64,000 bases of DNA from Sinomicrobium pectinilyticum (GTDB lineage: Bacteria > Bacteroidota > Bacteroidia > Flavobacteriales > Flavobacteriaceae), in contig NZ_RJTM01000116.1 of NCBI RefSeq assembly GCF_003725735.1, positions 1 through 64,000 of the forward strand, read 5' to 3'. A model generated the notes under the pieces. That model was not told where the DNA came from. It saw only the letters and a list, made by a program, of their open reading frames with translations, and did no database searches. Shown here piece by piece: positions 44,745-53,496 of this stretch (position 1 is its first letter; each line of letters starts with the position of its first letter). Position numbers and translations under genes: made by a program.

Positions 44745-45806
44745 ATGATAGACCAGCTCACACCATCGGCCATAGCGCTGTTAAAACAACTGATAAACAC
44801 ACCTTCTTTTTCTTCGGAAGAGGACAAAACCGCAGCCCACATAGAAAACTGGCTGCAATCGCACAACATACCGTTCCGGCGCAGGGATAACAATGTATAT
44901 GCCTTCAATAAGTATTTTGAAGAAAGCAAACCTACCTTGTTGCTCAATTCGCATCACGATACCGTAAGACCGAACACGGCTTATACGAAAGACCCGTTTG
45001 ACGCCCATATCGAGGACGGGAAATTATACGGACTGGGAAGCAATGACGCCGGGGGGTGCCTGGTGTCGCTCCTGGCCACTTTCGCCTACTTCTACGACAA
45101 GCCCGACCTGAATTACAACCTGATCATCGTGGCTTCGGCGGAAGAAGAAAGTTCGGGCGACAAGGGACTGAACAGCATGCTCCCCGTATTACCTCACATA
45201 GACGTAGCTATTGTAGGTGAACCTACGCTCATGCAACTGGCCATAGCAGAAAAAGGATTGGTGGTGTTTGATGCCACAGTAAAAGGCACGCCCAGTCACG
45301 CTGCGCATCCCAACGACAATAATTCCATTTACAATACTATCAAAGTACTGGAATGGTTCCGGGACTACCGTTTCGAAAAGGTTTCGGAAGTACTCGGGGA
45401 AGTGAAGATGACAGTAACCCAGATCAATGCGGGGAAACAGCACAATGTGGTTCCGGCGGAGACCAATCTCGTTATCGACGTACGGGTCAATGACAAATAT
45501 ACCAACCGGGAGATCGCAGATCTGCTACAGGCACAATCTCCCTGTGATGTTATCACTCCCCGTTCATTAAGGCTTAATTCATCATCCATCCCCAAGGAGC
45601 ATCCTTTAGTACAGGCCGGAATAGCTTTGGGAAGAGAAACTTATGGTTCGCCTACGCTTTCTGACCAGGCCGTATTGACTTGTCCGTCCCTGAAATTAGG
45701 CCCCGGAGATTCGACACGATCGCATTCGGCAGATGAGTTTATTTATGTGAAGGAGATTGAGGAAGGGATCAAGCTCTATATAAAACTATTGGAAAAAGTA
45801 TTGTAA
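44745..45806 (+). CDS. argE': M20 family deacylase, probable N-acyl-citrulline/ornithine deacylase
   Basis: A 353-residue zinc peptidase-family amidohydrolase. Metal ligands are in LLNSHHDTVRP (His, Asp), LGSNDAGG (Asp) and ASAEEESSGD (Glu-Glu), with the dimerisation insert around PSHAAHPNDNNS. In a pathway that uses ArgF' the deacylase must act on N-acyl-citrulline to release citrulline for ArgG. The gene lies between argB and argH, which supports that role over a general peptidase. The acyl group removed is unknown. Confidence 0.88.
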   Translation: MIDQLTPSAIALLKQLINTPSFSSEEDKTAAHIENWLQSHNIPFRRRDNNVYAFNKYFEESKPTLLLNSHHDTVRPNTAYTKDPFDAHIEDGKLYGLGSNDAGGCLVSLLATFAYFYDKPDLNYNLIIVASAEEESSGDKGLNSMLPVLPHIDVAIVGEPTLMQLAIAEKGLVVFDATVKGTPSHAAHPNDNNSIYNTIKVLEWFRDYRFEKVSEVLGEVKMTVTQINAGKQHNVVPAETNLVIDVRVNDKYTNREIADLLQAQSPCDVITPRSLRLNSSSIPKEHPLVQAGIALGRETYGSPTLSDQAVLTCPSLKLGPGDSTRSHSADEFIYVKEIEEGIKLYIKLLEKVL

Positions 45807-45867
45807 AAAGACAAACTCTCTTTTAAATTTAGCCTGAATTGAACCTGTATCAATTCGGGTCCAACAT

Positions 45868-45933
45868 CTTTGCGAATCTTTGTGCTATTCTGTACAGCTT
45901 TGTGTAATAGTTATTTCACAGAGTTTCACAAAG
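45868..45933. repeat. Inverted CTTTG/CACAAAG dispersed repeat before argH
   Basis: CTTTGCGAATCTTTGTG (45868-45884) is the inverted match, 14 of 17 bases, of CACAGAGTTTCACAAAG (45917-45933). I recall similar strings as common flavobacterial intergenic filler. Confidence 0.5.
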
Positions 45934-46062
45934 GTCTCTCAGAGATACACAGAAGTTTGATTTTATTAAAAACTGAAAAAACAGATCATGGGTATTTTAT
46001 AAGTTAATCGGGATATTCACGTTACCTTATTAACTCTTTTACTCTTTAACTAAGCACAAAAC

Positions 46063-47340
46063 ATGAAACTCTGGGACAAAGGCTTTAGCACCGACAAAAA
46101 AATAGATCACTTTACCGTAGGAAATGACAGGGAACTGGACCTTCTCCTCGCCAGATATGATGTTATCGCTTCTACGGCACATGCGAAAATGCTGGGGAAG
46201 ATAGGTTTACTGACTGAGGAAGAAACCGGGCAACTGGTTACGGAACTGGGAAACATTCAGAAAGATATAGAAACGGGGAACTTCACTATAGAAGACAGCT
46301 TTGAAGACATGCACTCCAAAATAGAGTATCTCCTGATCCAAAAACTCGGCGATACGGGAAAAAAGATACATACGGCACGCTCCCGGAACGACCAGGTACT
46401 TGTGGCCATGCACCTGTACCTGAAACACGAATTACAGGAGATCAGGCAACAGACTGTTGAACTCTTTGATCTCCTGATGGAACTGGCCGAAAAGTACAAG
46501 GATGTTCTTCTCCCCGGCTATACACATTTACAGATCGCCATGCCTTCTTCTTTCGGGCTGTGGTTTTCCGCTTATGCCGAAAGCCTTATCGATGACCTCT
46601 ATTTTATTGATGCCGCTTATAAGGTGGCCGACCAGAATCCGCTGGGAAGTGCTGCCGGGTATGGTAGTTCTTTCCCCATAAACCGGGCCTTTACGACTGA
46701 AGAACTCGGTTTTGCCACGATGAAATACAATGTTGTAGCTGCACAAATGGGACGTGGAAAAGTAGAAAAAAGCGCTGCATTCGGTATGGGGAGCATTGCC
46801 GCCACGCTTTCTAAAATGGCCATGGATGTATGCCTGTACATGAGCCAGAATTTCGATTTTATTTCCTTCCCGGACGAACTTACTACGGGAAGCAGCATCA
46901 TGCCGCATAAAAAGAACCCGGATGTGTTTGAACTTATCCGGGGGAAATGCAACAAGATACAGGCAGTACCTAACCAGCTTACGCTTATCATCAACAACCT
47001 GCCCAGCGGCTATCACAGGGACCTGCAACTGGTAAAAGAAGTCATTGTACCTGCCATACAGGACCTTAAAGCCTGCCTGGAAATGGCTGCCTTTACGCTG
47101 AAAGACATCCGTGTGAACAACGGTATCCTCGAAGACCGGAAATACGATTACCTCTTTAGCGTGGATACGCTTAACGAACTCGTACAGTCCGGGATGCCTT
47201 TCCGGGATGCCTATAAAAAAATGGGAATGGACATTGCCGAAGGGAACTTTAAACCCAAAAGGGATATACGCCATACCCACGAAGGCAGCCTGGGCAATCT
47301 TTGCCTGGAAGAGATCCGGGAGAAAATGAAAAAGAGCTGA
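46063..47340 (+). CDS. argH: Argininosuccinate lyase
   Basis: A 425-residue fumarase-superfamily enzyme that splits argininosuccinate to arginine and fumarate, the last step of the pathway. The signature loop is GSSIMPHKKNPD, preceded by HTARSRNDQV and PGYTHLQIAMPSSFG. It is the last gene of the cluster. It is followed by about 390 bases of repeats and then the convergent peroxidase gene. Confidence 0.95.
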   Translation: MKLWDKGFSTDKKIDHFTVGNDRELDLLLARYDVIASTAHAKMLGKIGLLTEEETGQLVTELGNIQKDIETGNFTIEDSFEDMHSKIEYLLIQKLGDTGKKIHTARSRNDQVLVAMHLYLKHELQEIRQQTVELFDLLMELAEKYKDVLLPGYTHLQIAMPSSFGLWFSAYAESLIDDLYFIDAAYKVADQNPLGSAAGYGSSFPINRAFTTEELGFATMKYNVVAAQMGRGKVEKSAAFGMGSIAATLSKMAMDVCLYMSQNFDFISFPDELTTGSSIMPHKKNPDVFELIRGKCNKIQAVPNQLTLIINNLPSGYHRDLQLVKEVIVPAIQDLKACLEMAAFTLKDIRVNNGILEDRKYDYLFSVDTLNELVQSGMPFRDAYKKMGMDIAEGNFKPKRDIRHTHEGSLGNLCLEEIREKMKKS

Positions 47341-47582
47341 CCGGTTTACATCGATATGGGGTACGTCCACGTCCAGGCTATTATAAGTACTGTTATCAAT
47401 GCCACCACCATACGAATAAGATCCACAACCGCAAGAATATTATTTGTGATAGTGAGAAATATTAATGAGGATGCCCGTTTTGTTAAGAACTATCTTTCGA
47501 GATATGGACATATTATATAATGGTATGCCCGGAATGGGAACTTCTATATCCGAATAAAGAAAGGGAGGGACTTACCGGCCGG

Positions 47583-47625
47583 GGCTTCGATACACCCCGG
47601 TCGGAGACCGGGGCACTCAGCCGCC
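47583..47625. repeat. Element A: GGCTTCG...CACTCAGCC repeat around a hairpin
   Basis: GGCTTCGATACA and CACTCAGCCGCC flank a CCCCGGT/ACCGGGG hairpin (47595-47613). The gap 47341-47731 holds no gene I can support. Its main content is this element and its inverted partner at 47679-47723. Confidence 0.65.
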
Positions 47626-47678
47626 TTTGTGCAGGCTGTTATAGTTTGCTTTTTGCTATACTGTAAAAATAAAACAGG

Positions 47679-47723
47679 GGTGGCTGAGTGGCGCGGCCTT
47701 CAGGCCGTTGTACCGAAGCCACC
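47679..47723. repeat. Element B: inverted partner of element A with a different hairpin
   Basis: Read on the minus strand it shows GGCTTCGGTACA and CACTCAGCCACC, almost the same flanks as element A, but around CGGCCT/AGGCCG (47694-47707). It ends 9 bases from the peroxidase stop. Confidence 0.65.
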
Positions 47724-47731
47724 TCATTTCT

Positions 47732-49534
47732 CTAATAATCATCTACCACCTTTTCTCCGGACAAGGTTTTCATAAAGGCTATAATAGCGCCTTGTTCATC
47801 CGGGGTAAGTTCGAGGTTATCAAAGGGGAGTGTCTGGTGGGAAAAGTCAAAGCCGAGTCCGCCCCCGCCTCCTTTGTTGTAAAAATCCATAACTTCTTCC
47901 AGGGTCCGGTAAACCCCGTTATGCATATAGGGTGCTGTTTCGGCTATATTCCTTATGGAAGGTGTTTTGAACATGCCGCGGTGTAAGACTTCTTCGTATT
48001 TCCAGTAAAATCCTTCGTCATCGTCCAGCATCTTATTTTCGGCGGTTTCCGGTACGCCTATGACTTCCTTTTCTGTTTCTTTATAGAAAGGGGGAACTGT
48101 CCCGCCGGTCAAAGGGATAAAATGGCAGGTTGCACACAGGGCTTTTCCCATAAACAGGTTGAATCCCTCCTTCTCCGCTGCCGAAAAATCATCTTCTTCT
48201 CCCCTGATATTCTTATCGAACCTGGAATTAAAATTGTTGAGGGTGCTTATATAAGAAGAAATCGCCCGGATAATATCGCGGTTATTTTTAGGGACATGGC
48301 CAAAAGCCTGCCGGAACTTATCACTATAGGTACTGTCTTTTAAGATATCGGTATTAAATTCGTGTACATTGGTATTAAATTCGTTTTGATCTGTAAATAC
48401 CGAGGATATCTGTTCCAGAAGGTCTTCGGAACGACCATCCCAGAAGAATGATCTCTGGAAAGCTACATTGAGTAAGGTAGGAGTATTCCTTTTTAACGGC
48501 CTTCCCCGATTGTCTTTATTGGATACAAGCCCATCGGCATACGCTTTTTCCGGTATATGACAGGTAGCGCAGGACATGGTGCTCCCGGCAGACAAGGCGG
48601 GTTCGAAAAACAACATCTTTCCCAATGCTATTTGCTCTTTTGTGGGGTTCCTGTTGATGCTGGGCGTAAAATACCGGAGATTAAAGCTGTTTTCTTCAAA
48701 AAAAGTGGGAGCATCAAAATTAAACGGATAACCGCCCGAAGGCTCCCAAATACCAGATTCTTTACGTATCTCTACCCAGGCCCGGGTGACGGGGTTCATA
48801 TAATCCCGGATAAATACAAAACGGTCAAAGGTTTCGAAATCCGGGTTTCCGGTTACAAAAGTTTCTGCCTGTTCGAGCAGTTGTATGAACCGTTTGTCCA
48901 AGCTATCATTTTTTTCTGTGATGATTTTACGTATGCTCCTTGTATATGTTTCTTTCAGGGAGTTGAGAGAGGTTTTTATTTCCCCGATGCTCAGGTAACT
49001 CACGGGGGTGTCAAACCCTGCAGTGGAGAAACTGATTATACGTAACAACTGCTGATGGGTCGCTATAAAAAAACGTTGGGCATTCAGCTCCCTTTTTTCC
49101 ATTTCTTTTTGCAACACGACCAGCATTCCCCGGGTGATATCGGTTTCGTACAAAAATTCCTTGTCAGATACTCCGCCTTCATAGATACTTTCTTCTATTT
49201 TCTGCAGTCCTACGGGCGGGAGTACTCTCTGGTTGTCATCCAAAAAAACAGGCAGGGCGGGACCGTTTACCCTGTGCCCGACTTCCGGGTTCAGGTAAGC
49301 GGCATAGGGCTCGGCTTTTTTAAAGGCTATCCTCAGCTTTTTAAAGAATGTTTTGGTGTTTTTGCCATTCACCCCTTCATCGCGGAGCGAATCGGTATAG
49401 CGGATGGCGGCATTCATGGCTTCTGTGTAGTATTGTTGTGTTTTGTCCCAATCTGGTAGCTGTTCTGCTTTTTCATGTTTGCAGGAAAAGCTTAATCCTG
49501 TAAGGATACATAGGTAGAAAATGGTTCTGCGCAT
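47732..49534 (-). CDS. Di-haem cytochrome c peroxidase family lipoprotein with an imelysin-like N-terminal part
   Basis: A 600-residue lipoprotein (lipobox SFSC, Cys18). The C-terminal half is a MauG/CcpA-type di-haem protein with two haem-binding motifs, CATCH at Cys322 and at Cys467, plus GKMLFFEPALS and SIRNIAETAPYMHNG. The N-terminal 280 residues are helical, with HRVNGPALP and FETFDRFVFIRDYMNP, which recall imelysin-type iron-regulated domains. Family members reduce peroxide or oxidise protein or small-molecule substrates in the periplasm. It follows the PhoX-like gene after 89 bases on the same strand, so the two probably form an operon. The joint role is unknown. Confidence 0.85.
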   Translation of the reverse strand: MRRTIFYLCILTGLSFSCKHEKAEQLPDWDKTQQYYTEAMNAAIRYTDSLRDEGVNGKNTKTFFKKLRIAFKKAEPYAAYLNPEVGHRVNGPALPVFLDDNQRVLPPVGLQKIEESIYEGGVSDKEFLYETDITRGMLVVLQKEMEKRELNAQRFFIATHQQLLRIISFSTAGFDTPVSYLSIGEIKTSLNSLKETYTRSIRKIITEKNDSLDKRFIQLLEQAETFVTGNPDFETFDRFVFIRDYMNPVTRAWVEIRKESGIWEPSGGYPFNFDAPTFFEENSFNLRYFTPSINRNPTKEQIALGKMLFFEPALSAGSTMSCATCHIPEKAYADGLVSNKDNRGRPLKRNTPTLLNVAFQRSFFWDGRSEDLLEQISSVFTDQNEFNTNVHEFNTDILKDSTYSDKFRQAFGHVPKNNRDIIRAISSYISTLNNFNSRFDKNIRGEEDDFSAAEKEGFNLFMGKALCATCHFIPLTGGTVPPFYKETEKEVIGVPETAENKMLDDDEGFYWKYEEVLHRGMFKTPSIRNIAETAPYMHNGVYRTLEEVMDFYNKGGGGGLGFDFSHQTLPFDNLELTPDEQGAIIAFMKTLSGEKVVDDY

Positions 49535-49623
49535 CTGTTCTTATTTTGTAAAAATACGGGAAAGGCCTCCATTATGATAATGGCGGCCTTTATGATATAA
49601 TGATTATGATTAAGAAAAGGGGC

Positions 49624-51162
49624 TTATCTTGGTAATCCTTTGAGTAAAACAATCTGTGATGCCTGGTTATCTTCACGCGCCGTATTGGTATGACCGTCCA
49701 GGTTCATAAAGTTGTCATTTTTCCAGTAATGCGGTTGTACGGCAAGCAGGAAAGTTCCGTCTACACCCACTTTGTCGGAAACATCGATCAACGAGCCGAA
49801 TTCCCCGCTCAGCCCGGTACTGTTGTTAGGCGAAAGGTCTTGCCGAACCACCAGTTCGAGCACTTTGGAAATATTGGACCCGTTGAGGTCGGACTGATAA
49901 ATATATGCGGAATGCCCTCTGGAAAAAGAGTTGGGGTCTTCCTGAAAATAAATGAAATTTTCGGTAACACATATATTATCCGGGCTTTGCAGTTCGGCCA
50001 GGTTGCCGTCCATATTATTGCTGTCGGTATTACCGCTGATGATCTGGGTAAGTTTCCCGGTAAGGGGCGTATTTTCGTCTAAAACCAATTTATAAATGGT
50101 ACCCCAATCGTTATATGTACCACTTCCCGGGCCTCTCCCGGTAACGTTGAAATATACATTACGAGCATTGGTATCGGAACCTTTCTGGTAATCCACATCT
50201 TCTACACGCATAAACTGGGTAGCATTTGCGGCCATGCAAGCTTTATCCATTTCGTCGTAAGGCAATGAAGCCCCGTTTTCAATTTCCACAAATTCTACAT
50301 CATATGTAATTCCTCTGTCAAAACTGGCTTCATTATAGGTATTTCCGTCCTCTGCATCGGTAACTCCATTTTCTCCATCCGAAACCTGTTTGGTCTTGAG
50401 TACATATATCTTCCCGTTTTCCAGGTCATCATCACCGTTTTCGGAATAGTACAATATCACTTGTCCTTCGGAATCCCTGGAATCGTCATCACCTCCTATG
50501 ATAACTGTTTTCCCGGGATAGGCATTTTTAGGAAGCGGTACAGCATTTTCCCAGGCAAATTGTCCCAATGCGTCCAGCCCGAAATCGGCTGTAGGTGTGG
50601 GAGATTCTACCCACGGGTCAATGCCTTTTACATGATAGTGTATGCTTTCGGAGGCGGAAAGGAACAAATCTTTGGAGCCACCATGAATGGCAGCTTCCCA
50701 CATAGTACCGGAACATTGGCGGGCATAATCGGCCACCCCGGAGTTCAACAGGTAATCCCCGGACACCGGATTTAAATGTTCATCGAGAAATATCCGTGAA
50801 ACAGCATAGCTGTCCTCACAGTTCACCACATAGAGATAACCGTCCCCGTCTTTTAAAAATCCTGCTCCGTCAGCAGAACCTGCCAGTTGAAAATCTTCCC
50901 CGATAACATCGGGGGTACTGATGAGGGAATATGCCTCTACAAAGTTGAACTGACCAGACATGGCCACCAATGGTTTGGTCCCTGACTTATTTTCGAACAT
51001 GGTAGGCTGTTCGGTGAGGTCTTCGCCATCTTTACCATCTTCCCCGTCTATACCATCTTTACCGTCTACGCCATCCAGACCGTCTTCCCCGTCATCACAG
51101 GCGGTAAACATAATGGCCAGGGGAACAAATAAAAGCATAAGGATTAAGTGAAATTTTCTCAT
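49624..51162 (-). CDS. PhoX-like (DUF839) lipoprotein with a collagen-like Gly-x-Asp tract
   Basis: A 512-residue lipoprotein (lipobox FTAC, Cys22). Residues 25-48 are eight Gly-x-Asp triplets. The remainder resembles the PhoX beta-propeller: QCSGTMWEA followed by FLSASES (the iron-cysteine and Glu region), FMRVEDVDYQ (the RPED-like motif), VYFNVTGRG and LQSPDNICV. PhoX enzymes are calcium/iron alkaline phosphatases active outside the cell. The similarity is visible but remote, so activity is not certain. The gene is divergent from the sigma factor of the SusCD/alkaline phosphatase locus, which supports a link to phosphorus supply. Downstream is the di-haem peroxidase. Confidence 0.7.
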   Translation of the reverse strand: MRKFHLILMLLFVPLAIMFTACDDGEDGLDGVDGKDGIDGEDGKDGEDLTEQPTMFENKSGTKPLVAMSGQFNFVEAYSLISTPDVIGEDFQLAGSADGAGFLKDGDGYLYVVNCEDSYAVSRIFLDEHLNPVSGDYLLNSGVADYARQCSGTMWEAAIHGGSKDLFLSASESIHYHVKGIDPWVESPTPTADFGLDALGQFAWENAVPLPKNAYPGKTVIIGGDDDSRDSEGQVILYYSENGDDDLENGKIYVLKTKQVSDGENGVTDAEDGNTYNEASFDRGITYDVEFVEIENGASLPYDEMDKACMAANATQFMRVEDVDYQKGSDTNARNVYFNVTGRGPGSGTYNDWGTIYKLVLDENTPLTGKLTQIISGNTDSNNMDGNLAELQSPDNICVTENFIYFQEDPNSFSRGHSAYIYQSDLNGSNISKVLELVVRQDLSPNNSTGLSGEFGSLIDVSDKVGVDGTFLLAVQPHYWKNDNFMNLDGHTNTAREDNQASQIVLLKGLPR

Positions 51163-51199
51163 AATGTAAAATTCGGTTTTTAGTTTTCCAGTTTTATAC

Positions 51200-51227
51200 C
51201 AAAAATACCGGATTGCCGGAACGGCAA
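51200..51227 (-). promoter_or_regulatory. Promoter of the PhoX-like gene
   Basis: On the minus strand TTG at 51227-51225 and TATTTTTG at 51207-51200, with a 17-base spacer, form a good -33/-7 pair about 40 bases before ATG 51162. Confidence 0.55.
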
Positions 51228-51635
51228 GGTTAATGCAGTATTACGATTCGCACATACAACTTAATTTTATGTTAAATATCTCTGCATTGCGAATTCCTTA
51301 TTGATATGGCGTTGTTATGAATTTACAATATCATAATATTCCTATATTCAATTTTTATGTACTTTGCATGCCATAAAACTGTTCAGTTTTTGTATGTCGT
51401 TTAAGGAAAAATGGACACTATTGTGGGCCCGATTTTTTTGGACACCACCCTTATCCCGACGAACAGAAAAAAGGTATTATGGATTAACTCATGCCCGAAT
51501 AATGTGATAAATGATCAACCCCAAAGATCAGACATCATAAATTCAAATCGAACAGAGAACCACTTACTGCTTTATCATATCAAATCTCCTGGAAATTCAA
51601 CATTAAAAAATCGGAACAGGGTTTAAATCAGTTCA
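51228..51635. other. Intergenic control region between the PhoX-like gene and the ECF sigma gene
   Basis: About 410 AT-rich bases without a supportable gene. A 71-codon open frame at 51411-51626 has no family likeness and an uneven composition, so it is not called. TACTTTG at 51360-51366 is one base short of a TAnnTTTG element for the plus strand. Promoters for the sigma factor are expected here but cannot be pinned down. Confidence 0.5.
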
Positions 51636-52199
51636 ATGAAAGAGGATTACAGCGAAAAAGGTAATATTGAGAAGTATGCCGCGCAGGTCCGAAACTCGGA
51701 CAGGACCGCATTTAACAATCTGTTTGCACTGTTATGGGAACCCATGTATGTGTATGCCGCTTCTATTGTTCCGGACAATGCCGTTGCCGAAGACCTGGTA
51801 CAGGAGGTCTGGATCGATTACTGGCAACGCAGGGAAGACGTACAGATACGGAATATAAAACCCTACCTGTACAGAGCTATCCGGTATCGCTGCTATAATG
51901 TGCTGAGAGATTCGAAATTTACAGCCATACAGATCGAAACGGCCAGTACCATTACCACACCTGCCGAGACGGAACTGGAAGAAGACCTTACCGAACTCTC
52001 CAAACAGATACAGGCCATTATTTCGGAACTCCCGCAGCGGTGCCAGGAGATTTTTACCATGAGCCGCATTCACCAGTACAGCAATATGGAAATAGCCGAA
52101 AAACTACAGATATCACAGCGATCGGTAGAAAACCAGTTGTCCCTGGCCCTGGGCAAGCTCCGAAGGGAACTTTCCATAGTGAAAGTATTCTTTTTTTAG
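51636..52199 (+). CDS. ECF RNA polymerase sigma factor (SusC-associated)
   Basis: A 187-residue sigma-70 family factor. Region 2 has AFNNLFALLWEPMYVYAASI and the core-binding AEDLVQEVWIDYWQRR. Region 4 has LPQRCQEIFTMSRIHQYSNM, EIAEKLQISQRSVENQLS and a basic end. Such factors in Bacteroidota are held by a FecR anti-sigma protein and switch on a neighbouring SusCD transporter. Gene order here is sigma, fecR, susC, susD, phosphatase, exactly as this model requires. Confidence 0.92.
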   Translation: MKEDYSEKGNIEKYAAQVRNSDRTAFNNLFALLWEPMYVYAASIVPDNAVAEDLVQEVWIDYWQRREDVQIRNIKPYLYRAIRYRCYNVLRDSKFTAIQIETASTITTPAETELEEDLTELSKQIQAIISELPQRCQEIFTMSRIHQYSNMEIAEKLQISQRSVENQLSLALGKLRRELSIVKVFFF

Positions 52200-52386
52200 C
52201 CCCCTCTCCCCTTTTCTCCGGCATATTACACTACAGAAAATGCCAGGCCCTCGCACTACGATCCCGGAATGCTCTTTTACCATAAAGTTAACGAAAAACA
52301 TCTGCAGATTAAGCTATCGTTAACACTGCATCCGGCCGTGTGAGTGCCTGTGTGTTTTTGGTACTCTTAGGTATAATGCAAGCACA

Positions 52387-53352
52387 ATGACCGAAAACGA
52401 GATAAAAACATTAATGAAAAAATACCAGGATGGTACCATAAGCCATAAGGAAGAACTGCTCCTGGAGGAATTCGATGGCCACCTTTTGTATAAAAGGGAA
52501 AAGGAGGTTTTTAACAACCCACAACACAAAAAACGGATCGGCCGAAGGTTGGGAAACTCCATCAATGATTCCATATCCCGTAGTAACACTTTGCACTGGA
52601 CAGCCCCTGGAAAAATAGCAGCTTCGGTGATTATTCTACTCGGTCTCGGACTTTCCATATACCTGAAATGGAACACCCCGGCGAAGACACTCCCTATAAC
52701 TATCCTGGAAAAAAGTACGGACTGGGGACAAAAACTCAGCCTTACCCTTACAGATGGCACCGAAGTACGCCTCAACTCGGGCAGTACCATAAAATTTCCG
52801 GAAAGGTTTACCGGCAACACCCGTGAAGTGGAACTTACCGGTGAAGCCTTCTTTAATGTAGCCAGAAACCCAAAGAAACCTTTTATCATAAAATCCGATG
52901 AAATCCGCACCACGGTTCTCGGAACTTCCTTTAACATCAACACCTTTCCGGAGAACGAAGAAATTACGGTTACCGTAGCTACCGGAAAAGTGAAAGTAGC
53001 CTCAGACAGCAATGCCGTATTCCTGGGGCCGGAAGAACAGGGCGTGTTTGACAAAAAATCCAACCGGATCTCCCGGAGGAAAACAGATATCAGGAACTTT
53101 ATACAATGGAAAGACGGCATTATCCATTTCGAAGATACCTCACTGTTCCAGGTAAGCAAGGTGCTCGGAGCCTGGTATGGAGTGACGTTTGTCTTTGCCG
53201 AAGAGGAACTCAAAAACTGCCATCTCACCGCTATCTACAACAATGAAATACTATCGGTAGTACTGGAAAGTATAAAATATGCCAAAAAAGGCCTGCAATA
53301 CGAGTACCTCGATGATAATAAAGTCCTCATTAAGGGAAGATGCACCGATTAA
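52387..53352 (+). CDS. FecR-type anti-sigma factor
   Basis: A 321-residue membrane protein. The cytoplasmic N-terminal helical part (1-75) should bind the sigma factor. One transmembrane segment follows at about 76-93 (IAASVIILLGLGLSIYLKW). The periplasmic FecR domain has LTDGTEVRLNSGSTIKFPE, GEAFFNVARNPKKPF and TVLGTSFNI. The C-terminal DUF4974-like part (about 245-321) has IHFEDTSLFQVSKVLGAWYG and should meet the STN domain of SusC. It is 187 bases after the sigma gene. TATAAT-like sequence at about 52373 could hint at its own promoter, but that is weak. Confidence 0.92.
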   Translation: MTENEIKTLMKKYQDGTISHKEELLLEEFDGHLLYKREKEVFNNPQHKKRIGRRLGNSINDSISRSNTLHWTAPGKIAASVIILLGLGLSIYLKWNTPAKTLPITILEKSTDWGQKLSLTLTDGTEVRLNSGSTIKFPERFTGNTREVELTGEAFFNVARNPKKPFIIKSDEIRTTVLGTSFNINTFPENEEITVTVATGKVKVASDSNAVFLGPEEQGVFDKKSNRISRRKTDIRNFIQWKDGIIHFEDTSLFQVSKVLGAWYGVTFVFAEEELKNCHLTAIYNNEILSVVLESIKYAKKGLQYEYLDDNKVLIKGRCTD

Positions 53353-53496
53353 TGACCAATCTAACACAAAAAACAAGGCTTATGATATAGATTTTCTATG
53401 AAAAAAAACAGTCTGCAACACTTTGGCGAGCGATCACAGACTGCATACGGTTCAATAATTACAGATACTAATAACCATTAAACATTATGTGAAATT

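Noticed and set aside
51411-51626. A 71-codon frame upstream of the ECF sigma gene
   Set aside because: No recognisable motif, no promoter at a fitting distance and Asn/Ile-rich composition as expected of AT-rich noncoding DNA.
52320-53228. A 302-codon frame on the minus strand opposite fecR
   Set aside because: The plus-strand FecR frame has clear domain motifs. The antisense translation is Ser/Arg-rich with no family likeness.
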